Assembly (NCBI GenBank): GCA_965215755.1
Contig: OZ244119.1
Span: 248,001 to 312,000, forward strand
Origin: Tectiglobus sp965215755
GTDB lineage: Bacteria > Pseudomonadota > Alphaproteobacteria > Rhizobiales > Hyphomicrobiaceae
Reading direction: 5' to 3'
DNA length: 64,000 nucleotides
In this document: positions 9,335 through 18,472 of the stretch, one piece after another
Layout of the letters: every line of letters begins with the position of its first letter
Position numbering within the stretch: the first letter of the stretch is position 1
The notes under the pieces: model-generated
Databases searched by the model: none
The model's input: the letters and a program-made list of their open reading frames with translations, nothing else
What the model was told of the DNA's origin: nothing
Program-made: the position numbers and the translations under genes

Positions 9335-10246
9335 GTAGCCTTTGTCGGCAACGACATCGAGTTTATCGACACCCAGTGCATCACGTGCCAGGTTGGCCAT
9401 GTCCGCCAATGCGTTGCGGTCCGACCCGATGTTAGTAACTTCGTGCGCAACGATCAGATGGTTCTCGGTATCAACCACACTTTGCACATTGTAGCCGATG
9501 ATACGGGGATGCCGGCTGGTGATCGCCATGGAGCGTGCATCCGGGTCTGTTTCCGAGATCTGGTCGGCATCAGTGCGATCCATCTCGGCTTTGATCGCTT
9601 CCAACTTTTCGGACTCCTTCTTGAGCCACGCCATTTTGTCGGTGATCCGCCGAACCTCCGCTTCGCTGACTGGCATGCCGGTTGCCGACTGAACTTCATC
9701 AGCGCGATCGAGTTCCGACAGATAACGTCCGATACGTTCGTCAATCTCTTTGAAGCGCTTGCGCAACTTCTCACGCGTGAAATTCTTGGCCTTGGCGTTC
9801 ACCGCCTTGAACTTGCTACCGTCAATGGCAACGCTGGCACAATCGAGCAGCTTGATGTCACGGCAAAGTGCAATGAATTGGCGGCACACATTACGGATCT
9901 CTGGCCCATTGTCCTTGCGGAAATCGGCAATGGTCTTGAAGTCGGGCTTGAGTGAGCCTGTCAGCCAGATCAGCTCGACATTGCGGCCGCACTCGCGTTC
10001 CAGGCGGCGCGAGGATTGGATCTGATTGAGATAACCGTAAACGTAGATCTTGAGTATCGTCGCCGGATGATAACCTGGCCGGCCAGTGGTCTCCGGCACA
10101 ACATCAAAACCGAGTGCGCTCAAATCTAGTGCATCAACAAACGCATCGATCGCACGTGCCGGATTATCTTCGCTGACATAGTCGTCGAGCCGCTCGGGAA
10201 ACAGCGTCGCTTGATTGCGATCAGCACCCTCGATGAACCGCTTCAT
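9335..10246 (-). pseudogene. IS1182-like transposase, 3'-truncated (copy A)
   Basis: Begins with MKRFIEGADRNQATLFPERL at 10246 and matches the complete copy at 49036-50760 through the DKGY region (about residue 304). It then runs into the IS3 end, which adds a short unrelated tail. The N-terminal DUF772 domain and the first catalytic segment (VAIDGSKFKAVNAK) remain; the C-terminal zinc-ribbon and Glu region are lost, so it cannot be active. Confidence 0.92.
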
Positions 10247-10316
10247 GATCCACACCGCAGAGAATCAACGAAATAAGTCTATCACAAGCGACGAGCTGTC
10301 TTTTCACACACCCTCT
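9335..10316 (-). mobile_element. IS1182-like element copy A, truncated by the IS3 insertion
   Basis: 982 bp of the transposase-start half of the 1672-bp element, with the terminal sequence AGAGGGTGTGTGAAAAG at its outer end (10316). The other 690 bp, corresponding to 49159-49848 of copy D, are missing beyond the IS3 junction at 9334/9335. The outer flank starts GGAC, as at the other insertions of this element. Confidence 0.9.
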
Positions 10317-10766
10317 GGACTTTTTCGCGCAGTTCCTATCGGTTACCGAAGCTGATCTCCTCTTGGCAAATTGAGACGAGGCGACAGGGCATGAGCACAG
10401 TTAATCCTGGTCGTATCGATGCAATGCCGCAAAGTCTGTTTGCTGGGCGGGAGGCCTACGTGATTGAACAGTTCATAAGCTTGCAGGGTTTAGGTGCATG
10501 ATCAATGGAGTAAAAACGAAGCACTACAAAGTCCGATATCAACATACATTTTCTAGGCGATTATCATAAGATGATGTCATGTGAGCTGAATGCACCAATG
10601 TTTCCGAGAAATCGCACCAATGAGGAATACAAGACTCCTGCAGAGACTGCCATTCGATTCGCAGCTCTGGTGCTGATTGAGACCGCAGTGGACGTCCGCA
10701 GGTGCCACATGAGCGAAACCTAAAAGTGGGCAAAGGCCAAACAGATGAAATGAAGAGCGAACTTTC
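10317..10766. other. Intergenic stretch between IS remnant and LysR gene
   Basis: 450 bases without a convincing gene. A 34-codon frame starting at ATG 10390 on the plus strand has no recognisable homology and is probably gene debris. No terminator or RNA structure was identified. Confidence 0.4.
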
Positions 10767-11756
10767 TTATTGGTTGCGCTTGGTCCGCCCCCCCTTGGGA
10801 CGTTTCTGCTTCGGTGATGCCGAGGACCCCATAGGTAAGGAGCGTTCTTCATTCTTGGTTGAATAGAGTTCACGTGCGATTTCAATAGCGGTCTCGACAA
10901 ATAGCTTTGTGCCCTGCGATGCCGCGTTCGTCCGCCACGCCATGGCAAGTTCCATCTGCAGATCATCCGGCACTCCGCTAAGTTCGCGAAAGACTATCCC
11001 GTCGAGCTGCAATCGCCGGCTCTTTTCAGGACCAATGCCGACGCCCATGCCGGCAGCAATCATGCTAACCATGTAGATTGGGTCGTGGACAACTTCGGGT
11101 TCAATCCCGTTATTGTGGCAAAGGCTCACGATGCGTGTCTGAAAGGTCGTGTGCCCGACCGGTGTTGGTGCCTGAACATACAGCGGCATCGTTAATTCAG
11201 AGAGATCGACGATCTCCTGACTGGAGAGCGGATGTTCCTCCGGTAGTATCGCCACAACTCGTTCGGCATAGATGCGTCTTACAGATAGTTGCTCAATCGC
11301 GGTCAACGGGGGACGCAGAAAAGCGATATCGATCTGGCGTTCCTGCAGGGCCGTGATCATCTCGGCGGTGTTCATAGAGTGTAATTCAACATGGATATCC
11401 GGATTTGCTTTGCGGAATACGCGAGCGACGCGAGGCAGTAACTCGTAGCACGCCGTTAGAACAAATCCGATTTCGATGCGGCCCTTATGGCCGTGTGCCA
11501 CATCGCGGATATGGGACACCGCTCGGTCGGCCTGGCCAAGAACACGCAGGGATTCATCAAGCATAACTTTGCCTGTGCGGGTGAGCACGACTTGCCGCTT
11601 GCTGCGATGAAAGAGTTTCGCGCCGACATCGGCTTCGAGCCGTTGGATAGCCTGGCTCAATGGTGGCTGAGACATGTTCAATCGCTCTGCAGCACGACGG
11701 AAACTCAATTCCTCTGCCACGGCCACGAACTGGCGCATCTGTCGTAAATCAATCAT
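10767..11756 (-). CDS. LysR-family transcriptional regulator
   Basis: A 329-aa regulator. The N-terminal winged helix-turn-helix (LRQMRQFVAVAEELSFRRAA, then LNMSQPPLSQAIQRLEADVG) is followed by a LysR substrate-binding domain (about 90-290, RIEIGFVLTACYELLPRV...). The ~30-residue C-terminal tail (PKQKRPKGGRTKRNQ) is unusually basic and may strengthen DNA binding. The effector is unknown; the sequence resembles BenM/CatR-type aromatic-acid regulators only in the general family sense. An inverted repeat with T-N11-A spacing lies immediately upstream of the start, consistent with autorepression. There is no divergently transcribed enzyme gene nearby; the next plus-strand gene is a 62-aa protein. 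Confidence 0.93.
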   Translation of the reverse strand: MIDLRQMRQFVAVAEELSFRRAAERLNMSQPPLSQAIQRLEADVGAKLFHRSKRQVVLTRTGKVMLDESLRVLGQADRAVSHIRDVAHGHKGRIEIGFVLTACYELLPRVARVFRKANPDIHVELHSMNTAEMITALQERQIDIAFLRPPLTAIEQLSVRRIYAERVVAILPEEHPLSSQEIVDLSELTMPLYVQAPTPVGHTTFQTRIVSLCHNNGIEPEVVHDPIYMVSMIAAGMGVGIGPEKSRRLQLDGIVFRELSGVPDDLQMELAMAWRTNAASQGTKLFVETAIEIARELYSTKNEERSLPMGSSASPKQKRPKGGRTKRNQ

Positions 11757-11760
11757 GCTG

Positions 11761-11781
11761 TTGATACGTAAATGATATCAA
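11761..11781. promoter_or_regulatory. Predicted LysR box (TTGAT-N11-ATCAA)
   Basis: A perfect 5-bp inverted repeat, TTGAT and ATCAA, separated by 11 bases: the classic T-N11-A LysR site. It lies 5 bp upstream of the LysR start codon at 11756, overlapping the leader, as expected for autoregulation. It is also placed to act on the divergent small gene at 11889. Confidence 0.6.
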
Positions 11782-11888
11782 ATGATCGTCAACATAATAT
11801 TGGAGATATTTGTGGCGTGGCATTACGTTGATTCCAACACAAGCGCCGTGGTGACTCGATGCCATCACGCAATGTTAGGAGAGCAACG

Positions 11889-12077
11889 ATGGAAACTTCG
11901 AACAGCCATCCAACTCGAACCAATGGCGAAATGATCCAGTTCCCCAGCCACGAGAAACTTGAACTGCAGATTGCGCAGGCCAGACAGGCTCGCTCAGCAT
12001 TCCTGCGTCAGTGCGTGGCCGGCTCATTGGCAGCTCTTGACAGACGTTTCCATCAAGGCAGTGCAGCAACAAGCTAG
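11889..12077 (+). CDS. Small conserved-type hypothetical protein (62 aa)
   Basis: The start chosen is the ATG at 11889, which has a good ribosome site (AGGAGA seven bases upstream), rather than the longer frame from 11859. The protein has a polar N-terminus, IQFPSHEKLE, and a helical region (LQIAQARQARSAFLRQCVAG) resembling short Rhizobiales proteins of unknown function. It is transcribed divergently from the LysR gene and could be controlled by the box at 11761. No function can be assigned. Confidence 0.55.
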   Translation: METSNSHPTRTNGEMIQFPSHEKLELQIAQARQARSAFLRQCVAGSLAALDRRFHQGSAATS

Positions 12078-12530
12078 TTGCGTGACTGTTTGATCGCTCG
12101 ATCTTAAGTGATGACGCGAGATGTTCGAAATCCGCAAATCATAGCAACCTCTGCCACTTGTTGGTGGCCGCTCAAATGATGGTTCTAGTGTCTGATGTTT
12201 GGCGGTCCCCTTCGGTCAGAAGTTGAGATCGCCGCCTAATATCGGCCCCGGTGCGTCCTATCTCTCAGACCGAAAGCTTCCGACAAGAGTTGGCGACACG
12301 ATCGACCTTTCGAGTAATCAATTCTCACTTGCGCCGATGCGGCAGACCGCGCTTTTAGCACATGACGAGAGTAGACTCTCGGCTGTGACGTCAGATCGGC
12401 TAGTGGCGGTTATGTGGACGAAGCTACGTTGATGCGATGCGGCGCGATCTACATGGCTACGTCCGCTACTACTCGAAAGCCGAACTTGGTCGGATGAACC
12501 CGGACCAAGTAGCGTTGACCGCAATTCCTG
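12078..12530. other. Intergenic stretch
   Basis: About 450 bases. Overlapping short frames on both strands show no protein-like composition or ribosome sites. Nothing supported beyond that. Confidence 0.4.
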
Positions 12531-13170
12531 GAGGCTGTGTGAGAACGCGCCTTGATATCAAATTTGGTCAGCTCCGGACGCGATTGGCGCAAGTTCGCGC
12601 TTCGTAAGCGATTTCGGCGTTTGTAAGTCGTCCTGATCGGTCCTGCGCCACGTGTCCGTGGTATCAGAGCGCAAAAAAGGCGCATCTAATGGCCTCATTG
12701 CTTGAATGAGCTTTGGTACGCCAACAACTGCTATAACCCTCATCATATTGTAAGCCAGCACGTGCAAGGCCATTTCGGTGGCGACGTGCTTCAGCGTCTT
12801 CATCTTGAAGTGTGTTGCCCCCATCCAGGCTTTGATCGTTCCGAATGGATGTTCGACCGTCCGGCTGCGCAGTGGGATTTTGCCGGAATCATCATCGAGG
12901 CGTTGTTGTACCTTCTCCAAGATGCCTTCGTGCTCCCCAACGCCGGATACGTCGTTCCTTGCCAGTCGTGCATCTGTGCTTGATCACGCAGCCTTGACAC
13001 TCATTCGTCCAGTAGTTGTGCAGCGTCTTGCCGTCTTCCTTGTTCGTGAAGTGAATTGCGAGCAATTTGCCAGCCGGACATTCGTAGGCATCCTTGTCTG
13101 CGTCAGACACTGCAGCGCCAATTCTCACTATAACATCGTTTTGCGTCCAGTATTGTTTGCCCCGTTTCAC
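12531..13170 (-). pseudogene. Degenerate IS1182-like transposase remnant
   Basis: Two overlapping minus-strand frames encode the C-terminal half of an IS1182-like transposase: the zinc-ribbon part (YECPAGKLL ... NECQGCVIKHRCTTGKERRI) and then, after a frameshift near 12900, EHPFGTIKAWMGATHFKMKT through HVLAYNMMRVIAVVGVPK. The end GGCTGTGTGAGAACGCG at about 12531 is a decayed terminal repeat. It belongs to the same subfamily as the remnant at 55930-56696. Confidence 0.88.
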
Positions 13171-13539
13171 GACCCTTACGCCATCATGGCTGCAAGACCT
13201 CAGGTGGAAGGATCTGCCAAACTTGATCTGTCGCTGTTTCGCGTCAGAACCAAGTGGACCAGCTCGTTCATATCGGGAGCGGATGCGGCACTTCCGCAGC
13301 GCGCACGACTTGGACCATTTGAACTGCTATTATCAGATGGTTGCTGCAGCTGGTGTTGTTTCCAACTCATTCTAGCTGGCAATTATCAATCTTGCGATTT
13401 TGGCGCGCGCCTTTTGCAGGACCAAGTATACGGATCGCAATTGAGCAGCGTCGCCTCATCATTCGAATGCAAGACGCCATCTAACAGTTGTAGTGACGTT
13501 ATCATAACCCCACAAATAGAAGATGCACATCGGAGAACT
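13171..13539. other. Intergenic stretch upstream of the DUF6481 gene
   Basis: About 370 bases between the IS remnant and the DUF6481 start. A frame is open on the plus strand through it, but its codons and composition do not look coding. No structured RNA was recognised. Confidence 0.4.
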
Positions 13540-13887
13540 ATGAGAGCCTTCAATGACAAGAGCCTGACTGAGCGGCTGCAAACTTCCAAGCAAGCCAAAC
13601 AAGAGCTTCTTCAAAAATTTAAGACGCGACCTGGACCTGACGATCCGATCGTTAAAGCGCGACGTGCCGAGAGGCAGGAAATCGCTGCTGCAAGAAAAGC
13701 ACGGGCGCAAGAAAAAGAAGCCGCCAAGCAACGTGCAGAGCAAGAGCGCGCTGAACTTGAGGCGCTAGCGAAGGCGGAGCAGGAGGCGGCGCGCGAGCGA
13801 GAATTACAAGAGCATATTGCGCGTGAGGCCGAGCAAAAGGCGATCCGTGACGCCAGATATGCTGCACGTAAGAAGAGAAAGAAGTGA
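13540..13887 (+). CDS. DUF6481 family protein
   Basis: 115 aa from an ATG at 13540 with CGGAGA just upstream; the far longer open frame starting at 12778 is an artefact. The N-terminus (AFNDKSLTERLQTSKQAKQE, then FKTRPGPDDPIVKARRAERQ) matches the alphaproteobacterial DUF6481 family. The rest is a long, highly charged helix of Ala/Glu/Arg/Lys (about residues 40-115) ending in ARKKRKK, probably coiled coil and nucleic-acid- or ribosome-associated by charge alone. Biochemical function is unknown. Confidence 0.82.
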   Translation: MRAFNDKSLTERLQTSKQAKQELLQKFKTRPGPDDPIVKARRAERQEIAAARKARAQEKEAAKQRAEQERAELEALAKAEQEAARERELQEHIAREAEQKAIRDARYAARKKRKK

Positions 13888-14200
13888 TCCGTTAATATTG
13901 GTATCGGAATCTTGATCTTGCCGCCTTATGCGCACTAGTTGCAGAAAGCGCTACAGCGACCGCCTTCGATCTAACGACGCGGTGCACGATGATGCATGAA
14001 GTATTGCGTCGTCAGCAATACACTGGGTTCACTTGAACTGACCGCAATTGGGTTTTGTTGTCCAAATTTTTCAGCTGCGGTCATCCACCCGGGAAAAGCT
14101 ATCCGCGGCTAAACGACAGGAAGGGGTCAGCCTGTTTCATCTCAAGGCTGAGCACATCACGTTCGCGGTAGGGACGGTTGTTGCCAACCGCCCCCCGCAC

Positions 14201-14234
14201 AGATCCGTACGAGCGGAATTCCCGCATACGGCTC
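14201..14234 (-). ncRNA. Group II intron domain V
   Basis: A 34-nt hairpin on the minus strand starting GAGCCGTATGCGGGAA and closing with TACGGATCT, containing the catalytic AGC triad at positions 2-4. It begins at the base after the maturase stop codon. Confidence 0.85.
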
Positions 14235-15722
14235 CTACCTTGAGTGTCTGACGGCAAATCGCGCGTTCGGCCAAGGGTGAAGGATTTTCGGTTTCGGGAG
14301 CCAGTCATCAGCAAGTTTCTCCAGCCGCTCCCACGCAAACTTGTCCTTCTGACTGCGCCGCCGCAGCGTGCGCAACCAGTGACGAGCGACGTGATGGCGG
14401 AACGCACCGAGCGCCGATAGATTGGTCGGCACGGCGTGATACGCGAAGTAACCCTGGACGACCAGGCGCAGCCATTGCCCTTGTTCGGGTATGGACTGAT
14501 GCATATGCCGCCGCAACTCTTCCTTGATTTCCTTGAGCTTCGATCGCATGCGGTCACGCCGGGATTTCCTCTTGACTTGGAACTTGCCCTTGCGCGATCG
14601 ACCACAGATGAATGTGAAGCCCAGGAAATTGAAAGTTTCCGGCTTGCCGAGCCCTTTTCGAGCACGCCGGTCCGCCGCGTGGCGGCCGAACTCGATTAGG
14701 CGCGTCTTGTCGGGGTGAAGCGACAGCGCAAACTCCTGTAACCGTTTCTCAAGTTGCTCCCAGAAGCGCCGAGCGTCTGCCTCATACTCGAAACCGACGA
14801 CAATGTCGTCAGCGTATCGCACGATGATCATGTCGCCCGTGGCTTCGCGCCGTCGCCAGCGCTCGGCCCACAAATCGATCACGTAGTGGAGGTAGACGTT
14901 CGCGAGCAGCGGTGAGATCACCGAGCCTTGCCCCGTCCCCTTAGCACTGGCCGTGACGACCCCGTCTTCAAGGATGCCCGCCTTTAGCCATTTTCGGATC
15001 AGGCGGATGATGCGCGGATCACCAATCCTATGTTCGACAAAGCAGACCAGCCAGTCTTGGCTGACCGCGTCGAAGAAGGATCGGATATCTGCATCGAGAA
15101 TGAAGTTCACGCGCCGATCTGTGATGCCAACCACAAGCGCATCCAGACAATCATGCTGTCCGCGCTTTGGCCGGAACCCGTAACTGAACCCGAGGAACTC
15201 TTCCTCGTAGATGGAGTTCAGTACCGCGACGGTCGCCTTTTGGACGATCTTGTCCTCAAGTGCGGCCACCGCCAGCGAGCGCTCAGTACCATCGGCCTTC
15301 GGTATATATGTCCGGCGCGAGGGCAGTGCCCGATAGGCTCCCCCATGGACCCTCATGACAAGATCAGTGAGATTCCGCTCAAGGTCTTGCGCGTAAGTCT
15401 GCCACGTCAACTCGTCGACGCCTGGTGCCGCATTGCGCTTGAGCGCGAGGAACGACTCCCGGAGCAGATCGATATTGATATGGTGGAAGAGGGCTGTGAA
15501 CTTCTCCTTCTTCCTAAGCCTTGCGGCTTGCCGTACGCGGCGGAGCGCTTGTGACACGCGAGCCCGGCCCTGAGTCCGGTGCATGCTTTGCTCTCCCGCG
15601 TTCCTCTTGGTCGCCACCCTTGGCTCTACCAACTCCGCCGCAGCAGCACGACGTGCTACCGCTTTGTTCGTCGGCTTCACAGCTACTATGGCGGCGTCAG
15701 ACTTCTCACGATCGTGCATCAT
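14235..15722 (-). CDS. ltrA: Group II intron reverse transcriptase/maturase
   Basis: A 495-aa intron-encoded protein. The reverse transcriptase domain spans about residues 85-350 with APGVDELTWQ, FSYGFRPKRGQHDCLDAL, GTGQGSVISPLLANVYL and the catalytic RYADDIVVGFE. A maturase domain X follows (LKEIKEELRRHMH ... WLRLVVQGYFAYHAVP ... WLRTLRRRSQKDKFAWERLE). It ends LHPWPNARFAVRHSR with no HNH endonuclease, so mobility would rely on nicked or replicating DNA. It helps the intron splice and reverse-transcribes it at new sites. The ATG ATG start at 15722 leaves ~365 nt for RNA domains I-III. The frame is intact and the element looks functional. Confidence 0.95.
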   Translation of the reverse strand: MMHDREKSDAAIVAVKPTNKAVARRAAAAELVEPRVATKRNAGEQSMHRTQGRARVSQALRRVRQAARLRKKEKFTALFHHINIDLLRESFLALKRNAAPGVDELTWQTYAQDLERNLTDLVMRVHGGAYRALPSRRTYIPKADGTERSLAVAALEDKIVQKATVAVLNSIYEEEFLGFSYGFRPKRGQHDCLDALVVGITDRRVNFILDADIRSFFDAVSQDWLVCFVEHRIGDPRIIRLIRKWLKAGILEDGVVTASAKGTGQGSVISPLLANVYLHYVIDLWAERWRRREATGDMIIVRYADDIVVGFEYEADARRFWEQLEKRLQEFALSLHPDKTRLIEFGRHAADRRARKGLGKPETFNFLGFTFICGRSRKGKFQVKRKSRRDRMRSKLKEIKEELRRHMHQSIPEQGQWLRLVVQGYFAYHAVPTNLSALGAFRHHVARHWLRTLRRRSQKDKFAWERLEKLADDWLPKPKILHPWPNARFAVRHSR

Positions 15723-16089
15723 CGGCTACGGCTTCTCACCTTCCCGATACGGACCAGAGCAGCACGCGAAACGATTGCTGTTGGTCGACCGCGAGATCTC
15801 CCGGTTCCCGCTCAAGGAGCTTCTGCACATGCCAGGGTCTCCGACCACGCCGGGTCGTCCGGGCACTTGCATAACGCACCCGCCCGTGTTGCCTTCCGCC
15901 TTCTGCACGGCGTCAGCACCCGAAAAGAGGGCACTTTCGCGGCTCGATGGCTGGCCTATGCATACCCCTGTCAACGCTTCGCCGACACCCTCGCGAGTGC
16001 CTGCGCATGACTCGGGGCCGATGCGGTTTGCTAATCCTTCATCGCAGTGGACTTGCACCACCTACTCCTTGCCGGTCTCCCGGCGCACG

Positions 16090-16149
16090 CAGAAGTTGAC
16101 CCACTAAGCGGACACGATGTGCTCAATTTCCCTATGAAACAAACGGGCC
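16090..16149. repeat. 60-bp repeat, copy 1 (also at 38691-38750)
   Basis: Starts AGAAGTT and shares most positions with 38691-38750, including AAGCGG, CACGA, GTGCTCA and GAAACAAA blocks. It is the 5' exon flank of the group II intron; an inverted, weaker match (GATGTGCTCA ... ATGAAACA) is also present on the minus strand at about 14125-14157, on the other side of the intron. Its origin is unknown. Confidence 0.7.
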
Positions 16150-16334
16150 AGCACCTGCCGCGAGCAGGTGCAGCACGCTTTGAATGACTCAACAAGACTC
16201 AATGATGAAACCGCACAGTGTCGGTATTCGCATCGGTGCATCGCACCAACGACGCAGGGTCCACCAAGCAGACATTCTACACTTTCGCTAGTGCTGAGAA
16301 CGAACAGCCAACTCAAGCTGGTCAAGCGCTGAGG

Positions 16335-16508
16335 CTAGGCGTCTGTGGGTGCTGACGTCGGAGAGATCACGGCCTGGATGCACAGGTCGCCTTCCAACCC
16401 ATCAATATCATGTGCAGGCACCTTACGGCTCTAAGTCCGCGTACCATCCTCGTAAATCACATTGAACAGCGCAAACTCCGTTTGGGTCCTCGATTCTATG
16501 CGTCCCAT
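16335..16508 (-). pseudogene. Small conserved protein gene with in-frame stop
   Basis: From ATG 16508 the frame reads GRIESRTQTEFALFNVIYED and GTRT, hits TAG at codon 26 (16431-16433), then continues in the same frame with SRKVPAHDIDGLEGDLCIQA before a final stop. The whole resembles a ~70-aa Rhizobiales hypothetical protein with a RIESRTQTEFVLF...VYEDG start and a KVP...GLDGD centre. The stop codon inside a conserved stretch marks it as inactivated. Confidence 0.65.
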
Positions 16509-16539
16509 GATGTGCCTCCAGCCTCGGTCCAACTGAAAA

Positions 16540-16737
16540 CTAGTGTTGCTGCATCAGCTGGCTCTCTTTGACGATACGCTCGCTGTTCTCGTATGTGCAC
16601 TTGATCCGGTATTGGTATTCGCCATCCTCAACGGGCATCAACTGCACCACTTTGCAAGTATGGTTTCCATCTCGATTGCCGATTCGGCGAGGCGAGAACA
16701 CCAGAGATTGTCCCACCTTGAATTTGTGCAAAGCCAT
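16540..16737 (-). CDS. Small conserved protein (FKVGQ-type, 65 aa)
   Basis: The protein starts MALHKFKVGQSLVFSPRRIG and ends with YRIKCTYENSERIVKESQL. This pattern, a basic FKVGQ start, a VVQLMPVEDGEYQYRIK strand region and an ER-V-ESQL end, is seen in short, widespread Rhizobiales proteins without known function. It probably forms a small beta-barrel. It is transcribed in the same direction as the disrupted 16335-16508 gene, with which it may once have shared a transcript. Confidence 0.75.
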   Translation of the reverse strand: MALHKFKVGQSLVFSPRRIGNRDGNHTCKVVQLMPVEDGEYQYRIKCTYENSERIVKESQLMQQH

Positions 16738-16952
16738 GTCCTATTCCTCTCTCGGGAGTTGGTAGGGCAACGAAGTCGGCACAGCTCACACCGCGATGAC
16801 GCGGTGCCTCCTCGTTCCGCCATTTCGCTTTCCACCGCTCGCTTTTGGTTTGGCAGCCTGTCGGCCACCTGCAGTCTTCGCTAACGGGTTGCCTGTCTAA
16901 ACACTATGCTTGGTCAATTCGACCGACTACTCACATACAAGTTTGAAACGAC

Positions 16953-17990
16953 CTATAGCTTGCGCTTTTTCTTCCCAAGAGAGCGCAACGCGGCAACCTC
17001 CCTGGCCCATTCGTCAAATGGTTTTGCTGGCGTACCGCCCATGCGTGCCCCCGGGGCTACATCATTCTTCACATGAGCCATGCCGGCGATTTGGGCACCA
17101 GTTCCTATTTTGACATGACCCAAGGCTCCTGACTGCGCTCCCATGACAACGAAGTCACCCAGTTCAGCCGATCCGGCAATTCCGCTTTGAGCTACAATCA
17201 CGCAATGACGACCAATGATAGCATTGTGGCCGATTTGAACGAGATTATCGATCTTCGTGCCTTCGCCAATCCGCGTATCGCCGAGCGTTCCTCGATCGAT
17301 GGTCGAGTTCGCTCCGATTTCAACGTCGGCACCAATGATGACACACCCAACCTGAGGAATCTTTGAGTGGCCGCGTTTTGTCATGGCAAACCCAAAACCG
17401 TCCTGGCCGATACGAACGCCAGCATGGATGATCACATCGTTACCGACAATTGCATGCGTAACGCTCGCACCGGCACCAATGTAGCAGTTGTCGCCGATGA
17501 CTGATCGGTAACCGATGACAGCTCCGGCAGCGATAATGGTTCCACTGCCGATACTTGCTTCACAACCGACGATTGCTCCCATTTCGATCTCAGCATTCGC
17601 TGCAACTTGGGCCGACGGATGAATGAGGGAATTCGCCTTAGGTAATGTTGCCATTGCTGCCTTGCTACGCATGGCATCGCCATAGAACAAACTCATAACT
17701 TTGGCGAATGTCTCGTAGGGCTGCTCTGCCTCGAGAATGGCGACATGTTTAGGAGCACTGCCAACATCGCCAGAGGCGACAATACAAGCGCCGGCAAACG
17801 TACGTTCTAACTGGCCCACGTATCGACGATTATCGAAGAACGCGATGTCGCCTTCCGAAGCTGTAGCCAGTGGCTTTACTCCATCGATAACTCTTGAACT
17901 GTCTGCTGCGCACAGCAAGCGTGTGCCTACGTGCTCGGAAATCTCGCCTAGGGTGAAAGGGCCTGCCCTTTGAAAGAAGCCTGGATGCAT
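16953..17990 (-). CDS. lpxD: UDP-3-O-acylglucosamine N-acyltransferase
   Basis: 345 aa, full length for LpxD. A uridine-binding N-terminal domain (about 1-100, GDIAFFDNRRYVGQLERT) is followed by a left-handed beta-helix of hexapeptide repeats (about 110-310) with the catalytic His in DNLVQIGHNAIIG, the QDGFGFA stretch and AQSGIAGSAELGDFV. A C-terminal helix carries MGGTPAKPFDEWAREVAALR and ends in KKKRKL. It transfers a 3-hydroxyacyl chain from ACP to the glucosamine amine in lipid A synthesis at the cytoplasmic membrane. It stands alone here, without the bamA, fabZ, lpxA or lpxB genes that normally surround lpxD, so it may be a second or relocated copy. Confidence 0.93.
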   Translation of the reverse strand: MHPGFFQRAGPFTLGEISEHVGTRLLCAADSSRVIDGVKPLATASEGDIAFFDNRRYVGQLERTFAGACIVASGDVGSAPKHVAILEAEQPYETFAKVMSLFYGDAMRSKAAMATLPKANSLIHPSAQVAANAEIEMGAIVGCEASIGSGTIIAAGAVIGYRSVIGDNCYIGAGASVTHAIVGNDVIIHAGVRIGQDGFGFAMTKRGHSKIPQVGCVIIGADVEIGANSTIDRGTLGDTRIGEGTKIDNLVQIGHNAIIGRHCVIVAQSGIAGSAELGDFVVMGAQSGALGHVKIGTGAQIAGMAHVKNDVAPGARMGGTPAKPFDEWAREVAALRSLGKKKRKL

Positions 17991-18056
17991 TGGCGTTCAC
18001 TCGGGTATATTGTCTATAAACCGGGATAACCTGGTGCAGTAACTTACTACCCAGGC

Positions 18057-18467
18057 TTATTGTTCCTCGTTGTCAGCAACGGTAAGTGGAACGGCATCGG
18101 CCAACGGATCCGAAGTGTCATCGTCTTCCTCGAGCAGGACATCGGCCGCCTCTGCAGCTGCAGTCTCATCTTTGCCAACCTCTTCGCCATCGGTCACTTC
18201 ATCTAACTCTGCCGCTTCATTATCAGCAGAACCGACATCAGCAGATTCGGCAGAGACAACGATCGGTAATTCTCGTGGCTGTTTGCGGCGGACATAGGCA
18301 GCCGAAGCATTGCGTAATTCGGCTTGAGCCGCAGCATGAGCGTCTTGGTCGAACTCCATACCGCAGACTGGGCAGTCGAACTTCTCCCGGTTAAGATCAT
18401 AGAAGGAAGCGTCACACTCTTCGCTTTGGCACTTGCGCTTTTCGCCACGCGCTGCTCGCTTTGACAC
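18057..18467 (-). CDS. TIGR02300 (FYDLN acid) family protein
   Basis: 136 aa. The N-terminal zinc-ribbon-like part reads KRKCQSEECDASFYDLNREK followed by FDCPVCG, with the family's FYDLN signature. The first Cys pair is spaced C-x4-C instead of the usual C-x2-C. The rest is strongly acidic (Glu/Asp/Ala-rich from about residue 75) and probably disordered. Function is unknown. It lies 5 bp downstream of the Cys-repeat gene on the same strand and is probably co-transcribed with it. Confidence 0.88.
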   Translation of the reverse strand: MSKRAARGEKRKCQSEECDASFYDLNREKFDCPVCGMEFDQDAHAAAQAELRNASAAYVRRKQPRELPIVVSAESADVGSADNEAAELDEVTDGEEVGKDETAAAEAADVLLEEDDDTSDPLADAVPLTVADNEEQ

Positions 18468-18472
18468 AACGA

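Larger units (their letters stand above)
14161..16088 (-). mobile_element. Group II intron with reverse transcriptase
   Basis: The 5' end on the minus strand is GTGCGCCGGGAGACCGGC at 16088, the GUGYG start typical of group II introns. The maturase gene occupies domain IV, and a 34-nt domain V follows its stop directly. A domain VI hairpin (GGGCGGTTG, GCAA loop, CAACCGTCCC) with an unpaired A in CCCTACC follows, and the 3' end is placed at CCGCGAAC (14161). Size is about 1.93 kb. The exon flanks are not inside any recognisable gene. The 5' flank (16089-16149) is part of a repeat found again at 38691-38750. Confidence 0.85.

Noticed and set aside
12778..13887. 369-aa open frame on the plus strand
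   Set aside because: The first two thirds overlap an IS remnant on the other strand and have no protein-like composition; the real gene is the DUF6481 protein starting at 13540 with a ribosome site.
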